From assembly GCA_004017275.1 (NCBI GenBank), contig SAKE01000004.1:1-64000 (forward strand): a stretch of 64,000 nt of DNA, given 5' to 3'. Below are positions 50,487-58,903 of this stretch, piece by piece (the stretch's first letter is position 1; the number at the start of each line of letters is the position of its first letter). The translations under genes were made by a program, and so were the position numbers. Under the pieces are notes generated by a model that was given only the letters and a program-made list of their open reading frames with translations, made no database searches and was not told the origin of the DNA. Source of the DNA: Mesorhizobium sp. (GTDB lineage: Bacteria > Pseudomonadota > Alphaproteobacteria > Rhizobiales > Rhizobiaceae).

Positions 50487-50799
50487 CGGGACGACTTGGT
50501 CCTTGTTGCTGAGAACCTCGAATTACAGTCCTTGACTTCGGCAAGCTTACGCTAAATGAGTAAAGTCTAATTTTCTCAATCTTTTCAACATGAAGAGACT
50601 TCCATATTGCATTAGATCGCCTCCTGTAAATTCGATATTACATTTTTATTTCAAGATTGAGACGAACCCCAAAAGAAAGCGCAAGGCCATCGCCGACGGC
50701 CCGCAGCGCAATGAACCGGGAAAAGTCCGCCGTTACCCGCCAGATGCGCTTGAAACCTTTGTCCGTCCTTCGGCGTTGAAGGACCAAAGGAGAACGCAG
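50487..50799. other. 313-bp AT-rich intergenic region
   Basis: It contains the promoter-side region of the divergent DUF2865 and 71-aa genes; 50550-50660 is clearly A/T-richer than the surroundings. I see no gene, repeat or recognised regulatory motif here besides the AAGGAG site at 50785-50790. Confidence 0.5.
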
Positions 50800-51015
50800 A
50801 TGTCGATCCACTTCACCGTCTCGGACCTGACAAGAAACCTGTTTCACTCGCTGGGGCTGGATCACGAGCGTGCGCCAAGGCCTCTCAACCCCGAGCAAAG
50901 CCTGCTGCTGGAATGCTATCTGGCCGGCCAGGTTCCGGAATCGGCCTGGAGCGATTACGTCTTCGAGACGCCTGATCTTGCCCGGCACGCCGAGGCAAGG
51001 CGCAGTCGCCATTGA
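50800..51015 (+). CDS. small hypothetical protein (71 aa)
   Basis: A 71-residue soluble protein (MSIHFTVSDLTRNLFHSLGL...). ATG 50800 has an AAGGAG site; the open frame begins earlier, but that part is unlike coding sequence. No known domain recognised. It converges on the exported protein gene at 51026. Confidence 0.68.
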   Translation: MSIHFTVSDLTRNLFHSLGLDHERAPRPLNPEQSLLLECYLAGQVPESAWSDYVFETPDLARHAEARRSRH

Positions 51016-51025
51016 GCCGACGGGC

Positions 51026-51394
51026 TTACTTAGGAGAGGCGAATTGCAACGTGAACACGTTGCCGGCGACCCCTTGCGCCAGCTTCGGTGAGAAGGTCAG
51101 GGGCAGACAATTCTGCAAAGCCGCCGTCGCGGCATCGACGAACGATTTTTTTGCCTTGGCGTCGCCATCCACCTTGATGGCCGTCGGCCTCGGTGGACCG
51201 ATCAGCGAGCCGTCCCGCTTGAAACTGAAGCTCAGGGTGACGCTTGCGGTTCCGGCATCTGCCGGCGGCGTCCAGCATGCCTGGATCGCGGCCCCGACAT
51301 CGTCCATTGTGTTGAGTTCAGCCGCATTCGAAGGATGAACGGCGCCCGCCAGCATCATACCCGCAATCGCAACCCGCCTCGCAACGCTCTTCAT
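51026..51394 (-). CDS. exported TonB-C-terminal-like hypothetical protein
   Basis: A 122-residue exported protein: signal VAIAGMMLAGAVHPSNA, then a domain with QACWTPPADAGTASVTLSFSFKRDGSLIGPP, typical of TonB/TolA C-terminal-like secreted proteins in rhizobia. The start at 51394 fits the signal peptide; the frame continues upstream but is probably not coding. No TonB system is nearby. Confidence 0.75.
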   Translation of the reverse strand: MKSVARRVAIAGMMLAGAVHPSNAAELNTMDDVGAAIQACWTPPADAGTASVTLSFSFKRDGSLIGPPRPTAIKVDGDAKAKKSFVDAATAALQNCLPLTFSPKLAQGVAGNVFTLQFASPK

Positions 51395-51676
51395 CGCCAG
51401 CCCTCGTCTCGCACGTGACCGACAATCCATGTCGGACCGCCGAAATGGATGGTAGGGCCGACGCCGGTAATGACAACATCTCCCGGCAAAAATTGACGCC
51501 AAAAAGGCGACACCAGATGAGGTTTGCCTGGCCCGGCGATTGTGCACAAAGCAAAAAGGCCGGCATTGCGCCGACCTTTCCCATCGCTGTGACGTTCCGC
51601 GCCAGTCCATCCGTGGTCGCGGGCCGAAAGCGAATTGCCTCCAGTAGACAAGGCTTTGGTTAACGAATCCCTAACC

Positions 51677-52534
51677 TCAGGCCTTGGCCTGCGACTTCAC
51701 ATAAGCGATGTAGCCGCGCACGTCACCGGCCGGCTCGCTATAGGCATTGCCGAGCTTCTTCTCGACCGCCGCCAGATAGTCCTTCGCCCATTTGGGCAGA
51801 GGATAGTCGACGACAGCCAGGAATTCGAGCGTCGCCGCCAGACGGATGTCGGCGATGGACGGGTTCTTGCCGCCGATGAACGGCTTGCCGTCCCTGAAGA
51901 AGCTGTGAAACACCTCCAGCGGCTCGGCGATCGCGGCCATCGCTGCCTTCTGGGCTTCGGACTTCTTGTCGGGGTGGGCGTCGCTGTGGCCGACCTCGCC
52001 GGCATATTGCGGGAAGCCGAGCGCCGGATAGGTGGCGCGGGCCACGTAGGGATAGAGCGTGCCGATCAGATAGAACATGGCGCTGTCGATCATCGCCCGC
52101 TTGGCCGGCGCCTTGGGATAGAATTTCTCCAGCCCATGCTTGTTGGCGAGATACTGCATGATGGCGCAGCTCTCCCACAACACGCCTCTGGGAAGGCCCT
52201 TGTCCTCGATCATCGGTGTCAAATGGGCGGGATTTCGCGCCATGAATTCCGGCGAACGGGTGTGGCCCCAGGCATCGGTCTCGGCATGATCGAAACCGGC
52301 CGCGCGCGCAAACACCCGCACGGTCATATTGTTGACGCTCGGCTTCAGCATGCTGAGCTTCAGCGCAGGCTTCTTAGCCGGCTTCGCCTTCGCCGTAGGC
52401 GCGGCTTTTGCCGTCGCTTTCACGGCAGGCTTGGCAGCTGCCTTGGCTGCCGGCTTTGCCGCAGCTTTCGCCGCCGGCTTGGCGGCTGCCTTAGCGGCCG
52501 GTTTCCTAGCACTCTTCGTCGCTGTCTTGGCCAT
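51677..52534 (-). CDS. glutathione S-transferase family protein with histone H1-like tail
   Basis: A 285-residue protein. Residues 1-60 are an Ala/Lys/Pro tail with near-repeats of KPAAKAAA, similar to histone H1/AlgP-like tails and likely DNA- or RNA-binding or acidic-surface-binding. The rest is a GST: N-terminal thioredoxin-like (LSMLKPSVNNMTVRVFARAAG, PMIEDKGLPRGVLWESCAIMQYLANKHG) and the C-terminal helical domain (FIGGKNPSIADIRLAATLEFL). GGGAGG precedes the ATG. Fusion is intact in frame. Confidence 0.87.
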   Translation of the reverse strand: MAKTATKSARKPAAKAAAKPAAKAAAKPAAKAAAKPAVKATAKAAPTAKAKPAKKPALKLSMLKPSVNNMTVRVFARAAGFDHAETDAWGHTRSPEFMARNPAHLTPMIEDKGLPRGVLWESCAIMQYLANKHGLEKFYPKAPAKRAMIDSAMFYLIGTLYPYVARATYPALGFPQYAGEVGHSDAHPDKKSEAQKAAMAAIAEPLEVFHSFFRDGKPFIGGKNPSIADIRLAATLEFLAVVDYPLPKWAKDYLAAVEKKLGNAYSEPAGDVRGYIAYVKSQAKA

Positions 52535-52554
52535 CTTGTTCCTCCCTGATCTGT

Positions 52555-53136
52555 TCAGTATGGGTTCTTCGGTGCCCGGTCGTCCGACAAGGTTGCGCGG
52601 GAACGCTCTACGAGCGCCTGGATCGCGTCGGCGAGATGCATTTCGGCGATGTTGTAGTCGCCGCGCGCAACGCGCAGCCTGTGCGCCTCCATCAGCACGT
52701 CGGCATGGGTGAAGCCCGCCGGCGGCTCGAAGCGGTAGGATGCGAGCTCGATCAGCAGGCCGAGTGGGTCCTCGAAATAGATCGAATCCATGAAGCCGCG
52801 ATCCTTGACGCCGCTGTGCTTGATGCCACGCTCGTCAAGCCGGGCGACCGCCTGCAGGAAGGTGACGCGCGACACCGAAAAGGCGATGTGATGGACGCAA
52901 CCCGGATCGGTCGGCGTGCGCCGCTTCTCCGGCGTGCGGCTCTCGTCGGTGAAGATAGTGATCAGCCGGCCGTCACCCGGATCGAAATAGAGGTGGCTTT
53001 CCCTCGGCTTGTCGAGGTTGGGCTGCTCGAAGATGAACGGCATGCCGAGCACGCCTTCCCAGAAATCGATCGAGGTCTGGCGTCCGGCGCCGACCAGCGT
53101 GATGTGATGGACGCCTTGCGATTGCAGCTTCTGCAT
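52555..53136 (-). CDS. VOC-family protein (glyoxalase/dioxygenase type)
   Basis: A 193-residue VOC protein with two repeats. The metal ligands are probably His in GVHHITLV, His in CVHHIAFSV and Glu in LLIELASY. C-terminal helices follow. ATG 53136 has GGGAGG nearby; a second ATG further upstream at 53160 is possible. The gene follows the GST's promoter region on the same strand. Substrate unknown. Confidence 0.83.
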   Translation of the reverse strand: MQKLQSQGVHHITLVGAGRQTSIDFWEGVLGMPFIFEQPNLDKPRESHLYFDPGDGRLITIFTDESRTPEKRRTPTDPGCVHHIAFSVSRVTFLQAVARLDERGIKHSGVKDRGFMDSIYFEDPLGLLIELASYRFEPPAGFTHADVLMEAHRLRVARGDYNIAEMHLADAIQALVERSRATLSDDRAPKNPY

Positions 53137-53350
53137 CGGCCTTCCTCCCCATGGCATCAAATGCCGGTCCGGATCTGCCCGGCACCCCGGCGTTCTGCGC
53201 GCCGCCTGAGCCGTGCCTCAGGATTCATGAAGGGATGCTAATGCAATCGGCCCCGCTGCGCCAGAAGCCACGAACGCGGCCAGGATCGGAAGATTGGCTA
53301 AGAGATTCGCGGTCTTCGGTCGAAAGCGAATTGCGTCCAATTCCGGCACG

Positions 53351-53683
53351 CTAGTCGAGAAATTTGATTTTCTTGAAAGCCATCATCTCCCCCATGACAT
53401 TGCCGCCGTCGTCGACCTGCTGGCCTTGCCCGACCGTGACCGTCACGCGTTTTCCCTTGTAGCGGGACGGCATCACGGTTCGCTCATTCCAGCTTTCACA
53501 CTCGGGTGCGGCACACAGGCCGACTTGCTCGGCCTTCCTGCTGTCGACAATCGTCAGATAGCAATTGTCGCCGCATTCGAACGCTCCAATGGTGCCCGTG
53601 ATCCTCCTGTCCTTGGAGAAGGACGGGCCACACTGGGCAATCAGGGACAGGGACACGAGGAGGATAAAGGTAAGTTGTTTCAT
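53351..53683 (-). CDS. small exported hypothetical protein
   Basis: A 110-residue protein with a signal peptide (LTFILLVSLSLIAQCGPSFS). The mature domain has four Cys (CGDNCY and CAAPEC) that could form disulfides and a basic/acidic beta-rich sequence. No domain recognised. The ribosome site before ATG 53683 is weak. It diverges from the glycosyltransferase gene. Confidence 0.68.
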   Translation of the reverse strand: MKQLTFILLVSLSLIAQCGPSFSKDRRITGTIGAFECGDNCYLTIVDSRKAEQVGLCAAPECESWNERTVMPSRYKGKRVTVTVGQGQQVDDGGNVMGEMMAFKKIKFLD

Positions 53684-53759
53684 GCGGACAACTTGCTGCA
53701 ACATGTGATGCGGCGCAAGCATTGCACGCCGGAACACGCTTTGTGGCCGCGGCCGTTCG

Positions 53760-54530
53760 GTGCGCATAGACTTTCAAAATGCCAGTGGCTATACGGGTCG
53801 CATGCTGAGATTTCCCGATGATCAAGTCTATGTGCGTATTTGCCACGTCAAGAAGGGCTATGAGGACCGCGAACAGCACATCGCAAGGCAGATCGACCGA
53901 CATGGTATTCCGGCCACCTGGTATCTGCACTGGGATGTTCCAGATATTACTGATGAAGACGTCAAAAGATTTACCACGCCAAGCGCCCTCAAGATGGCGG
54001 AACTGTCCTGCTCCTTGAAACACATCGGCATCTGGCGTGAGTTTCTGAAAACCGACAAGCCTTATTGTCTGGTTTTAGAGGATGACGTGTTCCTGGCAGC
54101 CAATTTCAACACAAAATTCAACTTCGCTTTGGCAGAACTCGGCGATCCAAATCGCAAAGCCGCCATCTATATCGGCAACGCCGGCACATACTATATTTCG
54201 GCGTTCAAGTTGAAGCGTGGACAACATCTCTATCCGGCCCCTCACGGCAAAGCGACCGATTCCTACATCATCACCCGCTCCGCCGCAGCGGCGAGATGCG
54301 CCTGGTTTGACGAACGCAAGATGTCGGCGCCGATCGGTCACGAAATCGACCGTGCCGATGCAGCGCTTGGCGTCGAGGTGCTTTGGTTCGAGAGACCCTT
54401 TGTTGAGCAAGGCACCCACATTGGCGCCTTCCTGACGTCCATCAACCCCGATAAACAGAGGCCGCTTTGGTACAAGCGCATTGAGTGGCTGTATAAAAAA
54501 TATCGCCGACAACTGGTTGGCCATGTCTAG
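53760..54530 (+). CDS. glycosyltransferase family 25-like protein
   Basis: A 256-residue GT25-like enzyme. The catalytic-type EDD segment is YCLVLEDDVFLAANFN, after SLKHIGIWREFL; AYIITRSAAAA-like motif (DSYIITRSAAAARCAWF) follows. GT25 enzymes transfer sugars to LPS or glycoproteins. The start is GTG 53760, with ATG 53802 an alternative. The base composition is lower in GC than the neighbours, which is a sign of possible horizontal origin, and tRNA-Glu lies 100 bp downstream. Confidence 0.78.
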   Translation: MRIDFQNASGYTGRMLRFPDDQVYVRICHVKKGYEDREQHIARQIDRHGIPATWYLHWDVPDITDEDVKRFTTPSALKMAELSCSLKHIGIWREFLKTDKPYCLVLEDDVFLAANFNTKFNFALAELGDPNRKAAIYIGNAGTYYISAFKLKRGQHLYPAPHGKATDSYIITRSAAAARCAWFDERKMSAPIGHEIDRADAALGVEVLWFERPFVEQGTHIGAFLTSINPDKQRPLWYKRIEWLYKKYRRQLVGHV

Positions 54531-54629
54531 AGCCAGCAGTTATGCATCGCGTAGGTCCGACTGCCCCAGCAGGATGTTTGACCAATGCTGAACAGTCTTT
54601 GTGCCTGCATGGCTAAGTGCTGGAAAGCT

Positions 54630-54704
54630 TGGTACGCCCAAGGGGAATCGAACCCCTGTTCCCGCCGTGAGAGGGCGGTGTCCTGACCGCTAGACGATGG
54701 GCGC
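54630..54704 (-). tRNA. tRNA-Glu (CTC)
   Basis: Cloverleaf on the minus strand: acceptor GCGCCCA / TGGGCGT, anticodon stem CCGCC / GGCGG with loop CTCTCAC (anticodon CTC), and T-arm AGGGGTTCGATTCCCCT. A genomic CCA follows. It reads Glu codon GAG. 75 bases. Confidence 0.93.
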
Positions 54705-54794
54705 GTTCAAGAACCGGCGATATAGGCTGAGAGCCGGGAAAAAGCAACTGGGGTTCGGCCGCTTTACCGTATCGCAGAAAAACCGGCTGCAAGC

Positions 54795-55202
54795 CTAGCG
54801 TTTCGGCTCGATCAGATCCCAGAGATTGCCGTGCAGATCGGCGAAAACGGCCACCGTGCCATAGGGCTCGAAACGCGGTGCTTCGCGGAATTCGACGCCC
54901 TTCTCCAGCATCGCCTTGTGGTCACGGGCAAAGTCGTCGGTTTCGAGGAACAGGAAGACACGGCCGCCGGTCTGGTTGCCGATGCTTTTGCGCTGTGCCT
55001 CGTCCGAAGCCTCGGCCAGCAGCAACCTGGCGCCTTGCCCGTTGGCCGGCGCCACCGTGACCCAGCGCTTGCCGCTGCCGAGATCGACATCTTCGACGGG
55101 CAGGAAGCCCAGCCGCTCGACATACCAGGCAATCGCCTCGTCATAGCTGGCGACGACGAGGGCGACAGTCGCGACACGACGATGTTCGGCGAACCCGGTC
55201 AT
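54795..55202 (-). CDS. VOC-family protein, glyoxalase/bleomycin resistance-like
   Basis: Single VOC unit of 135 residues: HRRVATVALVVASYDEAIAWYVERLGF at the N terminus, a middle RVFLFLETDDFARDHKAML and ending in VFADLHGNLWDLIEPK with the Glu metal ligand. Likely a dimer. Substrate unknown. No conserved operon partner. Confidence 0.82.
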   Translation of the reverse strand: MTGFAEHRRVATVALVVASYDEAIAWYVERLGFLPVEDVDLGSGKRWVTVAPANGQGARLLLAEASDEAQRKSIGNQTGGRVFLFLETDDFARDHKAMLEKGVEFREAPRFEPYGTVAVFADLHGNLWDLIEPKR

Positions 55203-55232
55203 CCCTGAGGCTTGCTCATCGCTGCGGCCCGC

Positions 55233-55616
55233 TCATTTGTTGCGAATTGCAAAACGACCGATCACGCGGCGCTCGGTGATATCGTAGACGAAGATCGTGC
55301 GGCTGCCGTCGGCAAGCTCGGCGTCGATCGAGACCCGGTTGCCGGACAGCGACTGGCTGATCACCTTGGCGCCGACCGGCAGCACGATATCGCCGCTGAT
55401 CGGCTCGCCAGCGGGCGTCTGGATATCGCCGGCCAGCGGCGGGGTCGCCGGCGGAGCATTGCGCGCTTTGTAGACAAGGGCGCCGATCACCACCATAAGG
55501 GCGAGGAACAGCAGGCCGAGATTGATGCCGACGAAGCGGACGAGTTTCCTGCGCACCTTTTCGACCTCGGGGTCGAGCGGTTTTTCCTGATCGTCCTCGG
55601 CAATAGGGCTGGCCAT
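55233..55616 (-). CDS. DUF6476-like single-pass membrane protein
   Basis: A 127-residue protein with a basic N terminus, one membrane helix (FVGINLGLLFLALMVVIGALVYKA) and a C-terminal beta-rich domain (VISQSLSGNRVSIDAELADGSRTIFVYDITERRVIG). It diverges from rluD with only 26 bp between starts, an arrangement conserved in rhizobia as far as I recall. Function unknown. Confidence 0.78.
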   Translation of the reverse strand: MASPIAEDDQEKPLDPEVEKVRRKLVRFVGINLGLLFLALMVVIGALVYKARNAPPATPPLAGDIQTPAGEPISGDIVLPVGAKVISQSLSGNRVSIDAELADGSRTIFVYDITERRVIGRFAIRNK

Positions 55617-55642
55617 GGCAAAATAGTCCGGAACTTTTTTCA

Positions 55643-56680
55643 ATGAGCGCTCATAGCGAAGAGGCCCCTGAATTGATAGAGGCACCCACCGTGCTGGTGG
55701 CGGGCGCTGATGCGGCCGGTCAGCGCCTCGACCAATGGCTGGCGGCGGGCCTTGGCCCCGACATGTCGCGCAGCCGCGTGCAGATGCTGATCAGGCAGGG
55801 CGCGGTTTCGATCGACGGCAGGCCTGTTGACGAGACCAAGCGCAAGATGACGCCAGGCGAAAGCGTCTCGGTGGTCATGCCCGAGCCGGAGCCGGCGGCA
55901 CCACAGGGCGAGAACATCGCGCTCGACGTGCTCTATGAGGATGACGAATTGATCGTCATCAACAAGCCGGCCGGACTTGTCGTGCATCCCGGCGCCGGCA
56001 ACTGGACCGGCACGCTGGTCAACGCGCTGATCCATCATTGCGGCGACAGCCTTTCCGGCATTGGCGGCGTGCGCCGGCCAGGCATCGTTCACCGCCTCGA
56101 CAAGGAGACCAGTGGCGTCATGGTGGTCGCCAAGACCGACCGCGCCCACAAGTCGCTGTCCGAGGCCTTCGCCGATCACGGCCTGACCGGCGACCTCGAA
56201 CGCGCCTATCTGGCGCTGGTCTGGGGCATACCGCAAAGGCCGACGGGAACGGTCGACGCGCCGCTTGGCCGCGCCGCCGACCGCGTGCGCCGCGCCGTGG
56301 TGCCGGAAGGGCGCGACGATGCTCGCCATGCGGTCACCCATTTTGCCGTGCAGGAGTGCTTCGGCGTCGATCAGCAGGAGTTCGCCACCGCCAGCCTGGT
56401 CGAGTGCCGGCTGGAAACCGGCCGCACCCACCAGATCCGTGTCCACATGGCGCATATCGGCCATCCGGTGGTCGGCGACCCGGACTATGGCCAGGCCTTT
56501 CGCACCAAGGCCAACCGGCTGCCGGAGCCCTTGAAAAGTCAGGTCAAGGCATTTTCCCGGCAAGCTTTGCATGCCTGGCTCCTTGCATTTCGCCACCCGA
56601 CTACCCATCTAACGATGAGGTTCGAGGCGCCATTACCGGGGGACATGGAGGAGCTCGTAGGCGGCTTTCGGAGGCTCTGA
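55643..56680 (+). CDS. rluD: RluA-family rRNA pseudouridine synthase (RluD-like)
   Basis: A 345-residue pseudouridine synthase. An S4 RNA-binding domain (about residues 20-80: QRLDQWLAAGLG, VQMLIRQGAVSIDGR) precedes the catalytic domain with HRLDKETSGVMVVAKTD, whose Asp is catalytic, and LETGRTHQIRVHMAHIGHPVVGD. It likely modifies 23S rRNA helix 69 (family role of RluD). Just upstream of rpoH, as in other Hyphomicrobiales. Confidence 0.9.
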   Translation: MSAHSEEAPELIEAPTVLVAGADAAGQRLDQWLAAGLGPDMSRSRVQMLIRQGAVSIDGRPVDETKRKMTPGESVSVVMPEPEPAAPQGENIALDVLYEDDELIVINKPAGLVVHPGAGNWTGTLVNALIHHCGDSLSGIGGVRRPGIVHRLDKETSGVMVVAKTDRAHKSLSEAFADHGLTGDLERAYLALVWGIPQRPTGTVDAPLGRAADRVRRAVVPEGRDDARHAVTHFAVQECFGVDQQEFATASLVECRLETGRTHQIRVHMAHIGHPVVGDPDYGQAFRTKANRLPEPLKSQVKAFSRQALHAWLLAFRHPTTHLTMRFEAPLPGDMEELVGGFRRL

Positions 56681-56867
56681 ACCGGTCACAGAAAACCTGA
56701 GCGGCATTGTTCACTTTAGCGTGACACACTGTTTCGTGTTGAACAAAAGCTGTCTTTTCTGGTTTTGTTCCTATATACATCGGCTGTCGCGGGCGAGCCT
56801 TTTGGTGCTCGCGTCACATGCCCGCCGCGTTTCGGGGGCATCACTCCAATAGAGAGGGGGCGCTATC

Positions 56868-57779
56868 ATGGCCCAGTCATTACCCAGTATCGTTTCCGGC
56901 GAAGGCGGCCTCAGCCGCTACCTGGAAGAAATCCGCCGCTTCCCCATGCTGCAGCCGCAGGAAGAGTACATGCTCGCCAAGCGTTACGCCGAGCATGAAG
57001 ACACATCCGCTGCGCACAAGCTCGTCACCAGCCACCTCAGGCTCGTCGCCAAGATCGCCATGGGCTATCGCGGCTACGGCCTGCCGATCGGCGAAGTGAT
57101 CTCGGAAGGCAATGTCGGCCTGATGCAGGCCGTCAAGAAATTCGAACCCGAGCGTGGCTTCCGCCTCGCGACCTATGCCATGTGGTGGATCAAGGCCTCG
57201 ATCCAGGAGTACATCCTGCGCTCGTGGAGCCTGGTCAAGATGGGCACGACGGCCAACCAGAAGCGCCTGTTCTTCAACCTGCGCAAGGTGAAGGGCAAGA
57301 TCCAGGCGCTGGACGACGGCGACTTGAAGCCCGACCAGATCGCCGAGATCGCCACCAGGCTGAACGTTTCCGAAGCCGAAGTGGTGTCGATGAACCGCCG
57401 CCTGTCCGGCGATGCCTCGCTCAATGCCCCGATCCGGGCGAGCGAAGGTGAGTCAGGCGAATGGCAGGACTGGCTGGTCGACGACCACGAAAGCCAGGAA
57501 GAGATGCTGATCGAGCAGGACGAGCTGGAAAACCGGCGCGGCATGCTGTCAGGCGCTCTTGCCGTGCTCAACGAGCGTGAGCGGCGCATCTTCGAGGCCC
57601 GTCGCCTCGCCGAGGAGCCGCTGACCCTGGAAGAGCTGTCGTCCGAGTTCGACATCAGCCGCGAGCGCGTGCGCCAGATCGAGGTGCGCGCCTTCGAGAA
57701 GGTGCAGGACGCGGTCAAGGCCGCCGCCAAGCGCCAGACCCAGGCGCTGCGCACCATCGAGGCACAGCCGGCGGCTTAG
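56868..57779 (+). CDS. rpoH: heat-shock sigma factor RpoH
   Basis: Sigma-32-type factor of 303 residues. Region 2 has EYMLAKRYAEHEDTSAAHKLVTSHLRLV, the RpoH box-type segment MGYRGYGLPIGEVISEGNVGLMQAVKKFEPERGFRLATYAMWWIKASIQEYILRSWSLVK, and region 4 has ALAVLNERERRIFEARRLAEEPLTLEELSSEFDISRERVRQIEVRAFEKVQ. It directs heat-shock transcription. GAGAGGGGG precedes the ATG; a strong terminator follows. Rhizobia often have more than one rpoH; this is the one near rluD. Confidence 0.95.
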   Translation: MAQSLPSIVSGEGGLSRYLEEIRRFPMLQPQEEYMLAKRYAEHEDTSAAHKLVTSHLRLVAKIAMGYRGYGLPIGEVISEGNVGLMQAVKKFEPERGFRLATYAMWWIKASIQEYILRSWSLVKMGTTANQKRLFFNLRKVKGKIQALDDGDLKPDQIAEIATRLNVSEAEVVSMNRRLSGDASLNAPIRASEGESGEWQDWLVDDHESQEEMLIEQDELENRRGMLSGALAVLNERERRIFEARRLAEEPLTLEELSSEFDISRERVRQIEVRAFEKVQDAVKAAAKRQTQALRTIEAQPAA

Positions 57780-57804
57780 GGTCAGCTTCGGCAACAAAGA
57801 TCAA

Positions 57805-57836
57805 GGCGGCGTCAGGAAACTGGCGCCGTCTTTTTT
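57805..57836 (+). terminator. intrinsic terminator of rpoH
   Basis: Stem GGCGGCGTCAG / CTGGCGCCGTC with a GAAA-type loop (one wobble and one mismatch), followed by six T residues. Confidence 0.88.
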
Positions 57837-57885
57837 GTGTCCAACGTCGGCGCTGTTGGTTGGCGAAAACGAGGACAACAGCCCC

Positions 57886-58821
57886 TCAAAGTCCATCCAG
57901 CGGAAACTTCAGGTACCGCCGTCCATTGGCTTCCGGTTCCGGCAGCCGCCCGCCATTCATGTTGACCTGCAGCGCGTGCAGGATCAGCCTTGGCATCGGC
58001 AGCGTCCTGTCGCGCGCCTCGCGCAAGGCGACGAACTCGGCCTCGCTGCGCGCGGCGACGAGGTGGATGTTGGTCGCCTTCTGCACAGCTACCGTGCTCT
58101 CCCATAGGGGCTCGCGGCCGCCGGGCTGATAGTCATGGCCGACGAAAACGCGGGTTTCGTCCGGCAACGCCAGGATGCCCTGGATCGAGTGCCACAGCCG
58201 CGCGGCACTGCCGCCGGGAAAGTCCGCCCTCGCGGTGCCGCTGTCGGGCACGAACAGCGTATCATGGACGAAGGCCGCATCGCCGATCACATAGGTGATC
58301 GAGGCCAGCGTGTGGCCGGGCGAGAACAGCACCTTCACCGGAAGCGTGCCCACCAGGAAGGCTTCGCCCTCGGCGAACAACCTGTCCCACTGCGAACCGT
58401 CGGCGGGAAAATCCGGCCAGTTGTAGATCGCCTTCCACAATTTCTGGACCTCGACGACCCTGTCGCCGATCCCTGTCGGCGCGCCCGTCTGCTCTTTCAG
58501 ATAATGCGCCGCCGAGAAATGGTCGGCATGCGGATGGGTGTCGAGGATCCACTCGACGCTCAGCCCCTGCTCGCTGACGAAGTCGAGCAGGGCATCGGCG
58601 CTCTTCGTCGCCGTGGCGCCGGACCTCTCGTCGAAGTCGAGGATCGGATCGATGATGGCGCATCGCTTCGTTGCCAGGTCGGCGACGACATACTGGATGG
58701 CCCCGGTCGGCTTGTCGTAGAAGCCGCTGACTTGCGGCTTAGCCAAAGCTAGGTCCAATTTCGGCTTCCCCACCCTTGGTCGACAGGAATGATTTTCTCT
58801 GCCGGCATCCGAGGAGAGCAT
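57886..58821 (-). CDS. MBL-fold hydrolase, persulfide dioxygenase-like (Blh/ETHE1 type)
   Basis: A 311-residue metallo-beta-lactamase-fold protein. Metal ligands are in ILDTHPHADHFSAA (HxHxDH), GHTLASI, and VGHDYQPGG. The sequence order matches bacterial persulfide dioxygenases (ETHE1/Blh type), which oxidise glutathione persulfide to sulfite (family knowledge). ATG 58821 has GAGGGG upstream; ATG 58848 is alternative. The N-terminal 25 residues are extra and unlike the family. Convergent with rpoH. Confidence 0.85.
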   Translation of the reverse strand: MLSSDAGRENHSCRPRVGKPKLDLALAKPQVSGFYDKPTGAIQYVVADLATKRCAIIDPILDFDERSGATATKSADALLDFVSEQGLSVEWILDTHPHADHFSAAHYLKEQTGAPTGIGDRVVEVQKLWKAIYNWPDFPADGSQWDRLFAEGEAFLVGTLPVKVLFSPGHTLASITYVIGDAAFVHDTLFVPDSGTARADFPGGSAARLWHSIQGILALPDETRVFVGHDYQPGGREPLWESTVAVQKATNIHLVAARSEAEFVALREARDRTLPMPRLILHALQVNMNGGRLPEPEANGRRYLKFPLDGL

Positions 58822-58903
58822 GGTTGTCCCCTCGGGTGACCCAGTCAAGTATCATTTCGCTCGCTGCCGCGAGAAAGCCAAAAGCTGTTCCGAAGGACCG
58901 TGG

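Noticed and set aside
53731..53760. EcfG-like promoter GGAAC ... CGTT before the glycosyltransferase
   Set aside because: The spacer is 18 bases, not 16-17 as at the other sites.
53760..54704. Genomic island at tRNA-Glu
   Set aside because: No integrase, direct repeat or further atypical genes; only one gene has unusual composition.
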